From: Pirellulaceae bacterium
GTDB taxonomy: Bacteria > Planctomycetota > Planctomycetia > Pirellulales > Pirellulaceae
Assembly (NCBI GenBank): GCA_026989685.1
Contig: JALSIV010000379.1
Span: 1 to 45,970 of the forward strand
Direction: 5' to 3'
DNA length: 45,970 nucleotides
The notes beneath the pieces are model-generated. The model did no database searches. It was not told the origin of the DNA and was given only the letters and a program-made list of their open reading frames with translations. The position numbers and the translations under genes are program-made. Positions 23,343 to 31,418 of this stretch are shown here, one piece after another (the stretch's first letter is position 1; each line of letters begins with the position of its first letter).

Positions 23343-24566
23343 ATGCCCCACCGATTTTCCCCCATTCAAGATGCCGTGGACGCGATCGCTCGAGGCGAGG
23401 TCGTCATTGTGGTGGACGCCGAAGACCGTGAAAACGAAGGAGACTTTGTCTGCGCGGCCGAGCGCGTGACGAGCGAGACGGTCAACTTCATGGTCAGCGG
23501 CAAGGGGGAATTCTGCCTTTCGGTGTTGCCGGATGTGTGCAGGCGTCTGGAGGTCGAACCGTTGGTGCGCAACAACACGGCGCCCTTGCGGACCGCCTTC
23601 ATGACACCACTGGACCATTGCAGCGTTCGCACGGGAATCACGGCGGAAGAACGGGCGACGACGGTGCGGGCCATTGTCGATCCTCAGGCTCGAGCGGCGG
23701 ACTTCGTGCGTCCCGGCCACGTCCATTTGCTGCTGGCCAAGGAGGGCGGGGTGTTGCGGCGGGCCGGACATACGGAAGCCGCCGTCGATTTGGCTCGGAT
23801 GGCGGGCCTGCAACCGGCCGGCGTGCTCTGTGAGATCCTCAATGAACGGGGTGAACGAGCCAGTCGCGAGGAGTTGCGGGTATTGGCCCGGCGGCACGGG
23901 TTGAAGATGATCTCGATCGAACAGTTGATCGCCCATCGACGGGTGAACGAGAAGCTGGTGCGGCGTCTCGATACGGCCAAACTGCCGACCCGCTTCGGCG
24001 ACTTCCAACTGATTACCTACGAAGTCCAATACGAGGATCAGATCCCGATCGCCCTGGTCTTGGGAGACGTCGGCTCTGCCGAACAACCACCGCTGGTACG
24101 GATGCACTCGAGTTGTTTTACGGGAGACGTTCTCCGTTCACTCCGATGCGACTGTGGCGACCAGCTCCACATGGCACTTCAGCGGATCGCCGACGCCGGC
24201 GCGGGTGTGCTGGTCTATCTGCCGCAAGAAGGTCGCGGCATCGGGTTCGCCCAAAAAATCCGCGCGTACGCCTTGCAAGACCAGGAAGGGCTCGACACGG
24301 TCGAGGCCAATCAAGCGCTCGGTTTTCGCGCCGATCTGAGAGACTACGGCATTGGACTGCAGATTCTCAAAGACCTCGGTCTGAGCAAACTGCGGCTGTT
24401 GACGAACAATCCCAAGAAGGTCGAGGCGTTCAACCTGCGCGGATTCGACATCGAAGTCGTGGAACAGGTTTCCATCATGCCCGACGTGAATCCTCACAAC
24501 TGCCGCTATCTGGAAACCAAACGCGACAAGCTGGGCCACCGCCTGACCCTCGACTCCGACAACTAG
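23343..24566 (+). CDS. ribBA: bifunctional 3,4-dihydroxy-2-butanone-4-phosphate synthase / GTP cyclohydrolase II
   Basis: 407 residues from ATG 23343. The N-terminal RibB domain (about 1-200) has VVDAEDRENEGDFVCAAE, the metal and substrate site, and RTGITAEERATTVRAI. The C-terminal RibA domain (about 205-400) has HSSCFTGDVLRSLRCDCGDQ, with all three zinc cysteines, then YLPQEGRGIGF and RLLTNNPKKVEAF. Together they make the two riboflavin precursors from ribulose 5-phosphate and GTP in the cytoplasm. There is no Shine-Dalgarno sequence: the heptamer array runs to six bases before the ATG. No FMN riboswitch-like element or other rib gene is visible nearby. Start choice is supported by homology-like N-terminus (HRFSPIQDAVDAIARGE). 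Confidence 0.96.
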   Translation: MPHRFSPIQDAVDAIARGEVVIVVDAEDRENEGDFVCAAERVTSETVNFMVSGKGEFCLSVLPDVCRRLEVEPLVRNNTAPLRTAFMTPLDHCSVRTGITAEERATTVRAIVDPQARAADFVRPGHVHLLLAKEGGVLRRAGHTEAAVDLARMAGLQPAGVLCEILNERGERASREELRVLARRHGLKMISIEQLIAHRRVNEKLVRRLDTAKLPTRFGDFQLITYEVQYEDQIPIALVLGDVGSAEQPPLVRMHSSCFTGDVLRSLRCDCGDQLHMALQRIADAGAGVLVYLPQEGRGIGFAQKIRAYALQDQEGLDTVEANQALGFRADLRDYGIGLQILKDLGLSKLRLLTNNPKKVEAFNLRGFDIEVVEQVSIMPDVNPHNCRYLETKRDKLGHRLTLDSDN

Positions 24567-24693
24567 CGCGCCGGTCCGCGGGGCCTTTCGTGTCGCATCT
24601 CGCTTGCCACTTCCCTTTTGCATTACCGGCCATTACATTGTGGACTGGTCGTTTCGGGGCGATGGTTTCATAGTGCGAGAGCGAGGGCAATCC

Positions 24694-25812
24694 ATGAACA
24701 AGCCTCTGAATGTCGCCGTCATCGGACTGGGGTTTGGCGCCGAATTCCTGCCGATCTACCAGGCGCTCGAAGGTGTGCAGATCGGAGCCGTGTGCCGGCG
24801 CGACCAGCAGAAACTCGATCAAGTCGCCGACGAGTTTTCGGTGGAAAAGCGTTACACCGACTACGAACAAGTCCTGGCGGATCCCGAAATCGACTTCGTC
24901 CATATCAACAGCCCCATCGACGACCACGCCTGGATGTCGCTGAAGGCGCTCGAAGCAGGCAAGCATGTGATGTCGACGGTGCCGATGGCCACCACGATCG
25001 ACGAGTGCCGGCAGATCGTGGACAAGGTGCGGGAAACGGGACTCAAGTACATGATGGCCGAGACGGTCGTCTACAGTCGCGAGTTCCTGTTTCTCAAGGA
25101 AATGTACGAGAAGGGCGAGCTGGGCAAGATCCAATACCTGGCCGCCTCGCACCCGCAAGACATGGATGGCTGGCCCGAGTACTGGGAGCGGATGATCCCC
25201 ATGCACTATGCGACTCACGTGGTCAGCCCCTGTTTGGGACTGGTCAAAGGGTTGGCCGAATATGTCAGTTGTTTCGGATCGGGAACCGTGCGCGATTCCA
25301 TCGCCGAGAAGTCGGGCAACCGTTTTGCGGTCGAAACCTGTCACATCAAGATCAAGGACAGCGATCTGACGGCCCATATCTGGCGGTTTCTGTACGATGT
25401 GGCCAGACAGTACCGCGAGAGCTTCGACGTGTACGGTACCAAGAAGAGCTTCGAGTGGACCTTGATCGAAAACGAGCCGCATGTGTTGCACACGGCGAAG
25501 AAACCGGAACCGGAAATCCCGGAGAAGATCGAAGTTCCCGACTATGCCCACTTGCTACCCGAGTCGATTCGGCGATTCACGCTCCCTCAGGAGATCCACG
25601 ACGCCGAACATCTCTCGTTCATCCAAGGGGGTGGGCACGGCGGCTCGCATCCGCACCTGGTCAACGAATTCGTCAGCGCACTGCGGGAGGACCGCGATCC
25701 GTGGCCGAATGCGGTGACCAGCGCCAACTGGACGTGCGTCGGCATCTGCGCCCACCAGTCGGCCCTGCAGGGCGGGGAAATCGTGCGGCTGCCCGATTTC
25801 ACGCTGGGGTGA
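24694..25812 (+). CDS. Gfo/Idh/MocA-family oxidoreductase
   Basis: 372 residues. ATG 24694 gives the N-terminal Rossmann motif NVAVIGLGFGAEFLPIY directly; a longer frame upstream lacks protein character. Further family motifs: FVHINSPIDDHAWMSLKALEAGKHVMSTVPMATTIDE split across the nucleotide site (usual EKP is changed to TVPM), and a C-terminal alpha/beta domain with HPQDMDGWPEYWERM, HYATHVVSPCLGL and FIQGGGHGGSHPHLVNEFV. It should oxidise or reduce a sugar-like substrate with NAD(P). No signal peptide, so cytoplasmic. Substrate not predictable. It stands alone, 127 bp after ribBA. Confidence 0.92.
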   Translation: MNKPLNVAVIGLGFGAEFLPIYQALEGVQIGAVCRRDQQKLDQVADEFSVEKRYTDYEQVLADPEIDFVHINSPIDDHAWMSLKALEAGKHVMSTVPMATTIDECRQIVDKVRETGLKYMMAETVVYSREFLFLKEMYEKGELGKIQYLAASHPQDMDGWPEYWERMIPMHYATHVVSPCLGLVKGLAEYVSCFGSGTVRDSIAEKSGNRFAVETCHIKIKDSDLTAHIWRFLYDVARQYRESFDVYGTKKSFEWTLIENEPHVLHTAKKPEPEIPEKIEVPDYAHLLPESIRRFTLPQEIHDAEHLSFIQGGGHGGSHPHLVNEFVSALREDRDPWPNAVTSANWTCVGICAHQSALQGGEIVRLPDFTLG

Positions 25813-25912
25813 TCCTCGGCGCCCGCTCGCTCGGCCGTCCCAATCCGCGCAACCGGCGCGGTCATGCCATGGCAGTGGCGTATTTGTGCCCCAACCGTCG
25901 CTTTTTCCCTTC

Positions 25913-25963
25913 ACGTTGCCTTTTTGCAACGTAGAGTTTTCGTGAGCAACCGCTGCAGGTTGC
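25913..25963 (+). promoter_or_regulatory. two adjacent perfect hairpins in the leader before the TPR/transglutaminase gene
   Basis: ACGTTGC (25913-25919) pairs with GCAACGT (25926-25932) around CTTTTT, and GCAACC (25946-25951) pairs with GGTTGC (25958-25963) around GCTGCA. The 5' arm GTTGC of the first could also pair with GCAAC of the second. They lie 100 bp after the oxidoreductase gene and 125 bp before the next gene. A terminator or leader-RNA role is possible; neither has a 3' T-tract. Confidence 0.35.
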
Positions 25964-26088
25964 CAGGAGCTCACCCCGACTTACGGACGGTGGGGGATCG
26001 AGCGGTTTTCTGCGGGCTCTCCTGAGAGTCGCGCACTTGGCACGGAGGCCAAGACGATCATGCCTTTCGCCGAACCGGAAAGCAGATC

Positions 26089-27216
26089 ATGGCCTCGGAT
26101 CAGCCCGCTGTCATCGTCTTGCCCACACGAATCGCCCAGCCGATCGCGGCGCTGTGGGCGGCCTGGACCGTCGCTCTGCTCGGACTGGGTGGACCCGCGT
26201 GGGGAGCTCCCCGTGTCGGCGGCCGATCAGCCTGGCAGCTCCCAGAGGTCGCTGCGCGACGATTGTCCGACGACGCGGCCGACGGCCATCTCGACGATTT
26301 CGATTTTCTCACCGCCGCTCTGATCGCCAGCGGCGTCGAGTCGCCGTCGCGGCGACAGATGCTGCGGGACCGATTCGACGGCTGGTGGCGTGAGCGGTCG
26401 ATCGAGTTGCAACGCATACGGGAACCTCGAGAGCAAGCGAGAGTCCTGTTGCACGCTCTGCACTCGGACATCTTCCGGGGCCAATACTACGCCGCCTGCG
26501 CTCATGTCGATCAAACGCTGACTCAAGGGCACTTCAACTGCGTAACGGCAACCGTGCTGTTTCACGAAGCCGCGCTTCGGCTGGGGCTTCCCGACCGGAT
26601 CGTCTCGGTTCCCGGCCACGTGTTTAATCGCCTGGTGTTCCCCCGGCAGTCGATCGACGTGCAAACCACCTCTTCCACCTGGCTCGATCCGCAGGCGCCG
26701 CGCCCCGCCGTACCCGAGGGACCGGAGCGGTGGCTGACCGAAGTGCAGTTGATCGGCAAGCTGTACTACAACCGTGGCGTGGCACGGTTGGCTCAGCACC
26801 GCTACCGCGCGTCGGCCCAATTATTCCGCACAGCCCTGGCATGGGACCCGCAGGACCTATCGGCTTCGCAGAACCTGCTGGCCGCGCTGAACAACGGAGC
26901 GTTGGCGGCGGCCGAACGCCACCGCTATTTCGAAGCCCTGGGCCTGCTGCGGGAAGGCTTGCAATTCGATCCGCAATTCCAGCCGCTGGAGGCCAACTAC
27001 CGGCACATCGCCGAAGCGGGAGTCAAGGAACTGCTGGCTCAGGCGCGGCCCGATGCGGCTCGGCGACTGCTGCAAGAAGCGGCCCAGGCCACGTTGCGAG
27101 AACGGAGGTGGATCGCCAGACAACAACACTCGGTGGCACGCTGGGAAGAGGCTCGGCAACGGCCGTCCGTCCCCTACTGGGATACCGCCGACGATTTGAC
27201 AACGGCCGCTCCGTAA
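26089..27216 (+). CDS. exported transglutaminase-like protein with TPR-type helical repeats
   Basis: 375 residues. ATG 26089 has GGAAAG upstream. A hydrophobic N-terminal segment (PIAALWAAWTVALLGLGGPAWG) looks like a signal peptide or anchor. Residues ~95-200 fit a transglutaminase/protease-like core with a Cys-His-Asp set: GHFNCVTATVLFHEAA, SVPGHVFNRLV and IDVQTTSSTWLD. Residues ~225-340 form helical pairs of TPR type (YNRGVARLAQHRYRASAQLF, FEALGLLREGLQFDP). Such proteins are common in planctomycetes; activity in vivo is unknown. It is followed by a PilZ-like gene on the same strand, 210 bp later. Confidence 0.75.
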   Translation: MASDQPAVIVLPTRIAQPIAALWAAWTVALLGLGGPAWGAPRVGGRSAWQLPEVAARRLSDDAADGHLDDFDFLTAALIASGVESPSRRQMLRDRFDGWWRERSIELQRIREPREQARVLLHALHSDIFRGQYYAACAHVDQTLTQGHFNCVTATVLFHEAALRLGLPDRIVSVPGHVFNRLVFPRQSIDVQTTSSTWLDPQAPRPAVPEGPERWLTEVQLIGKLYYNRGVARLAQHRYRASAQLFRTALAWDPQDLSASQNLLAALNNGALAAAERHRYFEALGLLREGLQFDPQFQPLEANYRHIAEAGVKELLAQARPDAARRLLQEAAQATLRERRWIARQQHSVARWEEARQRPSVPYWDTADDLTTAAP

Positions 27217-27426
27217 CGTAGACAATGGAAGGGACAGCACGAACGCCGTGATCCAGGCACGCCCCGGGCGGCCGATCGGCGGTATTCGGCCGCAGCTTCC
27301 ACGATCTCATCGACCGCCTCTTCGCACGCTCGCCAGGACGAACAGCCGGGTGCCCACTCCCTTGCGTCTTCGACGCTCGCCAGGGCCTCGGTTGTGGCTC
27401 GCGAGCGTCCAGAAAGGAAATGCCGC

Positions 27427-27936
27427 ATGGGCGTTGCCTCTTCCGTCGTGCCCGAAGCCAAACGGCAATCCGATGAAAACCAGCATTCCGAGGCGGATTT
27501 GCGCCATGACGATCGGGTTCGGCGGAAGGTCGACTTTCTGGTCCGCACCGTGTTTCACTGCTGGGACGGGATCGAGCGCCGGCAGGATCGGAGAGTCCCG
27601 TTCCCCTACCCGATTCGGCTCACACCGAGCAATCACGTGGGGATTCCCACCGGTGAACCGACGCGAGTGGTTTTAGGCCGCCACTTGGCCGAACGTGGGC
27701 TAGACTTTTATCACAAAGAGCCCTTGCCGCACCGCCACGTGATCGCGTCGTTCGAGTGCGGCGACGGACGGTGGATCTCGCTGCTGCTCCAGCTCCAACG
27801 GTGCCGTTTCAACTCCACTGGTTGGTACGACACCGGCGGGAGGTTCCTGAGGCCGGTCGACTCGCCCGGAAAGGACGAACTGGAAGCCGCCAAATGGGAA
27901 GCCGCCGATCCCCATGAGGGAACGACGGGGGCCTGA
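27427..27936 (+). CDS. PilZ-like domain protein with incomplete c-di-GMP motif
   Basis: 169 residues from ATG 27427, with AAAGGA eight bases upstream. The basic motif ERRQDRRVPFPYPIRL matches the RxxxR start of a PilZ domain, followed by a beta-barrel-like stretch ending LQRCRFNSTGWYDTGGRF, as seen in PilZ proteins. The second c-di-GMP contact, usually (D/N)xSxxG, reads GRHLAERGLDFY here, lacking the Asp/Asn and Ser, so ligand binding is uncertain. No membrane segment. An intrinsic terminator follows ~330 bp downstream, but two mobile repeats lie between. Probably a cytoplasmic signalling or flagellar/exopolysaccharide-related protein; that is inference. Confidence 0.6.
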   Translation: MGVASSVVPEAKRQSDENQHSEADLRHDDRVRRKVDFLVRTVFHCWDGIERRQDRRVPFPYPIRLTPSNHVGIPTGEPTRVVLGRHLAERGLDFYHKEPLPHRHVIASFECGDGRWISLLLQLQRCRFNSTGWYDTGGRFLRPVDSPGKDELEAAKWEAADPHEGTTGA

Positions 27937-28100
27937 CAAACGGAAACCAAGGGGGAGAAAGCGAACACCATCGCGCGAAGCCTGCGTGCTTTCGTTTGAT
28001 GTATGCCCGGCACTCCGAAACTCGAGTACCTGGGCCCTTGTGCCACCGGCGGAATCGCCCGCCGATCGCTCATAGATCCGCTACACCACGTGTAGTTTTA

Positions 28101-28178
28101 GAGCCTGTAACAAAACCCGCCGCGCCGCGTTCCGGCCTCGGACATGTTGCTTGCAGCATGGAGTTTTGTGACAGCCTC
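28101..28178 (+). mobile_element. 78-bp inverted-repeat element, copy A (MITE-like)
   Basis: Begins GAGCCTGTAACAAAACCC and ends with GTTTTGTGACAGCCTC. The two ends are imperfect inverted repeats (15 of 18 positions match). Flanked by TTA on the left and TTC on the right. Copies B, C and D in this window have exactly the same length. Confidence 0.85.
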
Positions 28179-28181
28179 TTC

Positions 28182-28259
28182 GAGCCTGTAACAAAACCCG
28201 CCGCGCCGCGTTCCGACCTCGGACATGTTGCTTGCGGCATGGAGTTTTGTGACAGCCTC
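28182..28259 (+). mobile_element. 78-bp inverted-repeat element, copy B (tandem with copy A)
   Basis: Nearly identical to copy A, with two differences noted (GACCTC for GGCCTC; TTGCGGC for TTGCAGC). Only the three bases TTC separate it from copy A, and TTA follows, so the A-B pair as a whole is flanked by TTA on both sides. Its right end is four bases before the terminator stem at 28264. Confidence 0.85.
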
Positions 28260-28263
28260 TTAC

Positions 28264-28301
28264 TCGGCCACGGACGCTTCGGCGAACGTGGCCGATTTTT
28301 T
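28264..28301 (+). terminator. intrinsic terminator
   Basis: TCGGCCACG (28264-28272) pairs perfectly with CGTGGCCGA (28287-28295) over a 14-nt loop, followed by six Ts. The only upstream plus-strand gene is the PilZ-like gene, now separated from it by the two 78-bp elements. A small hairpin with TTTT (28081-28099) lies just before copy A. Confidence 0.85.
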
Positions 28302-28436
28302 CCTTTGCCGAAGCGGATCGGAGCAGGCTCTTGTCTTATCACCTCTACGCGCCATGCGCGTATGTTGCCATGGCTTTCGGTCGTCAGTACCTTCTCTCCC
28401 GCCTCCGGTCTTGCGGGCAAAGCCCGCGTCAGGTTC

Positions 28437-30200
28437 TCACCGTACCGTGACATGTTCCTTCAGGAACTGGATCACCAATCGCTGCACTCGAGGATCTTCG
28501 AACAGTTCGTGCCGCTTCGAGAGCTTCCCTTGATCGAACACGATTGATCGGCTGCCGTTGGTGGAATCGAGGAACGGGCCGCAGTCTCCGCGATTCCACT
28601 TCTTCTGAAACCACGGGTCGAACTTGGCAACCAAGGCCAAAACCGGCTCGGACCGCGGCGCTCGGATGCCTCGGTATTCCTCCCAACCGGCGTGGCAGGT
28701 CCACCCTTCCAAGACGCGAGCGTTGAGTTTCGCGGCAGGGTCCTCCGAGTGAAACGTGGCGGCAGTGATGGCACCTTGGCTGAGTCCCATGAGAAAGAGA
28801 TTGTCGGAGTCGACCCAGTCGAGCTGTCTCGCTCGAACAATGGCATTGCCGGCGTCGAGCTGCCGCATGCGAAGCGTCGGACGGTAAAGTCCGCCGCGGT
28901 GCCGAGCCGTATCGCATGACTGGGGATACTTCTTCCGCGCCAAACTGACCGGCGCAATGACGGCGAAGCCGTTGGCGGCAAGCACGTCGATCCGGCGGTA
29001 CGTCCCCGCCCAGACACCCGAGCAGCCGTGCAGATAGATCACCGTCGGCCAACGCCGATTCGAACCGTTCTTCGGCAGAGCCAGGACGCGCATGGTCGAG
29101 CGAATGACTTCGCCGCCGTTGGCTCGAGGGATCCGCACCAGAGCCGCATTCCAGGTTCGAGCGATTTCGCGCGGGTCGGCCCAATCCTCCGGGGTCATTT
29201 CTTTCGGATCGGTGAACCGTTTCGTGGCGTTGCCGTATCCGGGGCCGAGGTACCCGAAATGCTCGAGCGAATATCCGATGCCGGAGAGCGCGCGGTCGGT
29301 GACCAGCAGGCAGTAGTTTCGCTGCGCCGCTTGCGCCGCCACCGCCCGCCGCAAACGAGGACTCTCGGCATAGTCGATGCAGAGGACGGGCTTGCCCGCT
29401 GCCACCAACTGTCGTAGCGGCCGCTCGCGGTAGCGGATCGCATCGTCGGCTTGTCGCCGCTCGCCGTCGGTAAACAGATCTTCAATGCCGATTCCGCTGA
29501 TCAACCGGCGATAGTCGGGGGCTTGGAGCAGTGGAGCCGCGTTTTGCGGAACGATCAGAGCTTTCCCGTTCGATCGGCGGGCTCGCGCGGCGATTTTCGC
29601 CACCCAGTCGATCATCTCCGCCCGGTACGTCCGACCGGTCTCCGAGTTCATGCGATTGTCGATCCAGTCTTTCGACTCCGCGTCGTACTCGAAGTCTTCG
29701 TAAACGTCGACCTTATCGAGGTACAAGCCGTCGAATCCCTGCTCCATCAGCCGATCGACTTCGCGCAGGATGATCGTCTGCCAGGAGTCGAGCCAAAACT
29801 TGACTTGGTAGTTCCCCGGCCAATCACCATTCTCCGCCAGTAGGAACGGAGGCGGCCGATCGTTCCAAGACGGCTTCCAGTAACCGCGGTACGATTCCGC
29901 CTCGCCGATCGAAAGGTAGGCCAGGATCTTTCGCCCAGGGCGGCCCTTCCGGATGCGGTTCAAGTCGGCAGGCGTCCAGCGGGACTCGCGGCCCGTGTCG
30001 AAACTCGCGTCGAGCACGATCCAGTCTCGCTCGCAATCGGCAAGCAGGGCAACGGCCGCGGACTTCGTCGCCGCCAGCTTTTCGGCTTGTAGAACGTACG
30101 CCAGTGACGCCGGGAGCGGATCGACGGCAACGGCGGGCGAGGCAGAGATTCCGCAACCGATCAGTACGAAGAGAGAAATGTGGCAGAAAACGGCTGTCAT
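28437..30200 (-). CDS. fusion of GH114/endo-alpha-1,4-polygalactosaminidase-like domain and alpha/beta hydrolase
   Basis: 587 residues if started at ATG 30200 (MTAVFCHISLFVLIGC, an exported or lipoprotein N-terminus); an earlier ATG at 30263 would add 21 residues with a basic n-region and cannot be excluded. Residues ~30-310 fit the GH114/TM1410-like TIM barrel: IVLDASFDTG, ILAYLSIGEAESYRGYW, FDGLYLDKVDVYEDFEYD with the catalytic-type Asp, and VPQNAA. Residues ~345-587 are an alpha/beta hydrolase of dienelactone-hydrolase type: VIYLHGCSGVWAG (oxyanion region) and FLMGLSQGAITA with nucleophile Ser474. It suggests exported cleavage of a galactosaminoglycan-like polymer together with deacylation; this is inference. 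Single gene, convergent with the mobile-repeat region. Confidence 0.78.
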   Translation of the reverse strand: MTAVFCHISLFVLIGCGISASPAVAVDPLPASLAYVLQAEKLAATKSAAVALLADCERDWIVLDASFDTGRESRWTPADLNRIRKGRPGRKILAYLSIGEAESYRGYWKPSWNDRPPPFLLAENGDWPGNYQVKFWLDSWQTIILREVDRLMEQGFDGLYLDKVDVYEDFEYDAESKDWIDNRMNSETGRTYRAEMIDWVAKIAARARRSNGKALIVPQNAAPLLQAPDYRRLISGIGIEDLFTDGERRQADDAIRYRERPLRQLVAAGKPVLCIDYAESPRLRRAVAAQAAQRNYCLLVTDRALSGIGYSLEHFGYLGPGYGNATKRFTDPKEMTPEDWADPREIARTWNAALVRIPRANGGEVIRSTMRVLALPKNGSNRRWPTVIYLHGCSGVWAGTYRRIDVLAANGFAVIAPVSLARKKYPQSCDTARHRGGLYRPTLRMRQLDAGNAIVRARQLDWVDSDNLFLMGLSQGAITAATFHSEDPAAKLNARVLEGWTCHAGWEEYRGIRAPRSEPVLALVAKFDPWFQKKWNRGDCGPFLDSTNGSRSIVFDQGKLSKRHELFEDPRVQRLVIQFLKEHVTVR

Positions 30201-30321
30201 CCTTTCATTATCCGATTCCGACTGGCGCCTTGCAACAACCGGCAACCGCTTCCAACCACTCATCGGTGCGCTGACCGTTGCTGCGGGTAGGCCAGGCTCC
30301 GAACGAAACGATGGGTGACGT

Positions 30322-30747
30322 CTACCGGCCTTCTCCGAAGGCAGTCAGCACCACCCGCCGAGCACCTCCGTGGTCCCGATGCTCGCACAGATAGATCCCC
30401 TGCCAGGTCCCCAGTGCCAGGCTCCCTCGGCAAATCGGCAGCGTCAGCGAGCTGCCGACGAGCGTGGCCTTGACGTGAGCGGGCATGTCGTCCGGGCCCT
30501 CGCAGGTGTGCGCGTACGGCCACGCCTCGGGAACCACGCGGTCGAGCGCCATGTTCATGTCTCGCAACACATCCGGATCCGCATTCTCGTTGAGGGTAAT
30601 CGACGCTGAGGTGTGGCAGAGAAAAACGTGGACCAGCCCACACTCGATGTCAGCGAGCTGAGGAAATCCGTCCAGCAACTCCCTCGTCACCAAATGGACA
30701 CCTCGCGGACGCGGGCGCAATCGAACCTCGGATTGGCGTATGATCAT
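30322..30747 (-). CDS. yjbQ: YjbQ/UPF0047 family protein (secondary thiamine-phosphate synthase-like)
   Basis: 141 residues from ATG 30747 (MIIRQSEVRLRPRPRG); the alternative ATG at 30765 adds six residues. The family signature is FLCHTSASITLNENADPDVLRDM, followed by AHVKATLVGSSLTLPI and GTWQGIYLCEHRDHGG, giving the conserved His/Asp/Glu cluster of UPF0047. YjbQ proteins have a weak thiamine phosphate synthase activity; their normal role is unclear. Cytoplasmic. It is divergent from the promoter of the 74-residue gene and 121 bp upstream of the GH114-like gene start on the same strand, so the two might be co-transcribed. Confidence 0.93.
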   Translation of the reverse strand: MIIRQSEVRLRPRPRGVHLVTRELLDGFPQLADIECGLVHVFLCHTSASITLNENADPDVLRDMNMALDRVVPEAWPYAHTCEGPDDMPAHVKATLVGSSLTLPICRGSLALGTWQGIYLCEHRDHGGARRVVLTAFGEGR

Positions 30748-30862
30748 CGGCGAATCCACCCACAAGAGCTATTTCCAGCCGCTTGCGCTCTCCCACGCGT
30801 TGGAGTCCACCACCGCGAGCGGAGATTCACGTCGTTTCTCACCATCGGCTGCGAAAAAATGG

Positions 30863-30891
30863 TTGACATTCGAAACGAAAAGCGGAATAAT
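30863..30891 (+). promoter_or_regulatory. strong sigma-70 type promoter for the 74-aa gene
   Basis: TTGACA at 30863-30868, exact 17-bp spacer, then AATAAT at 30886-30891. An A-run (GCGAAAAAATGG) just upstream could act as an UP-like element. Predicted transcription start near 30898. Confidence 0.8.
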
Positions 30892-30897
30892 CGTCTG

Positions 30898-31075
30898 GTG
30901 TTGCGAAAAAGTTGGTTGGCGAGCCCCGCCAAGGCCCCATGATCTTTCCGCCGGGCCCCTCTCGTCAACAGCCACGGAGTGTCGGGAACCACAAATCAGT
31001 TTCGGGTGAGGATTGCGTGGGCGGAGTGTCCTCAGCAATCTAGCCGTCTTTATACGTACTGGGAGGATGGGACTT
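30898..31075 (+). promoter_or_regulatory. long 5' leader of the 74-aa gene with alternative hairpins
   Basis: About 178 nt between the predicted start and the ATG at 31076. TGAGGA (31007-31012) can pair with TCCTCA (31029-31034), while GATTGC (31011-31016) can pair with GCAATC (31035-31040); these share bases and cannot form fully together. Another stem is TTGGCG with CGCCAA near 30914-30931. No known riboswitch consensus is recognised. Confidence 0.35.
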
Positions 31076-31300
31076 ATGAAAGCCCCTCGGAATGTGTTCG
31101 AGGCCATTTTGAAGTTTGGCCACGACGAGGACTTTGTACCGGAGGCCTCGGAAGACTTCGAGCCCACATCCGCGCCGGCCGGATCCGACGAGAAGATCGA
31201 AGTGCTGCGTCGGCGCGTGGAAATGGGATTGCCGCTGTGGCACGCCAAGGATCGCCGCGACTATAGCGGGCTCACCGGCGCCATTCGGCCCCGCGATTGA
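31076..31300 (+). CDS. small conserved-looking protein of 74 residues, unknown function
   Basis: Starts at ATG 31076, with GGGAGG nine bases upstream; a nearer in-frame ATG (31067) touches the ribosome-binding site and is less likely. The sequence is acidic in the middle (FGHDEDFVPEASEDFEP), then a basic helix (EKIEVLRRRVEMGLPLWHAKDRRDYSGLTG). There is no membrane segment or signal peptide and I recognise no family, though the C-terminal block looks constrained. It has its own near-consensus promoter, a ~178-nt leader and an excellent terminator, making it a monocistronic and probably highly expressed gene. Such complete signals are rare in this window and suggest an important small protein, perhaps regulatory or stress related; that is inference. 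Confidence 0.8.
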   Translation: MKAPRNVFEAILKFGHDEDFVPEASEDFEPTSAPAGSDEKIEVLRRRVEMGLPLWHAKDRRDYSGLTGAIRPRD

Positions 31301-31341
31301 GCGCCCTTCGGGCCGCTTGGTTGACGATAAGCCAATTCGCC

Positions 31342-31383
31342 AGCCGGCTGGGAGATAACCATTTCGCCCAGCCGGCTTTTTTT
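31342..31383 (+). terminator. strong intrinsic terminator of the 74-aa gene
   Basis: AGCCGGCTGGG (31342-31352) pairs perfectly with CCCAGCCGGCT (31367-31377) over a 14-nt loop, followed by seven Ts starting at 31377. Confidence 0.95.
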
Positions 31384-31418
31384 GCGCAACCAGGCCGCTC
31401 ACCGCCCCGTGCCCCCCA

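Noticed and set aside
28070-28453. 127-codon minus-strand frame with a 27-residue repeat
   Set aside because: The repeat is simply the translation of the two tandem 78-bp elements (period 81 bp, a multiple of three).
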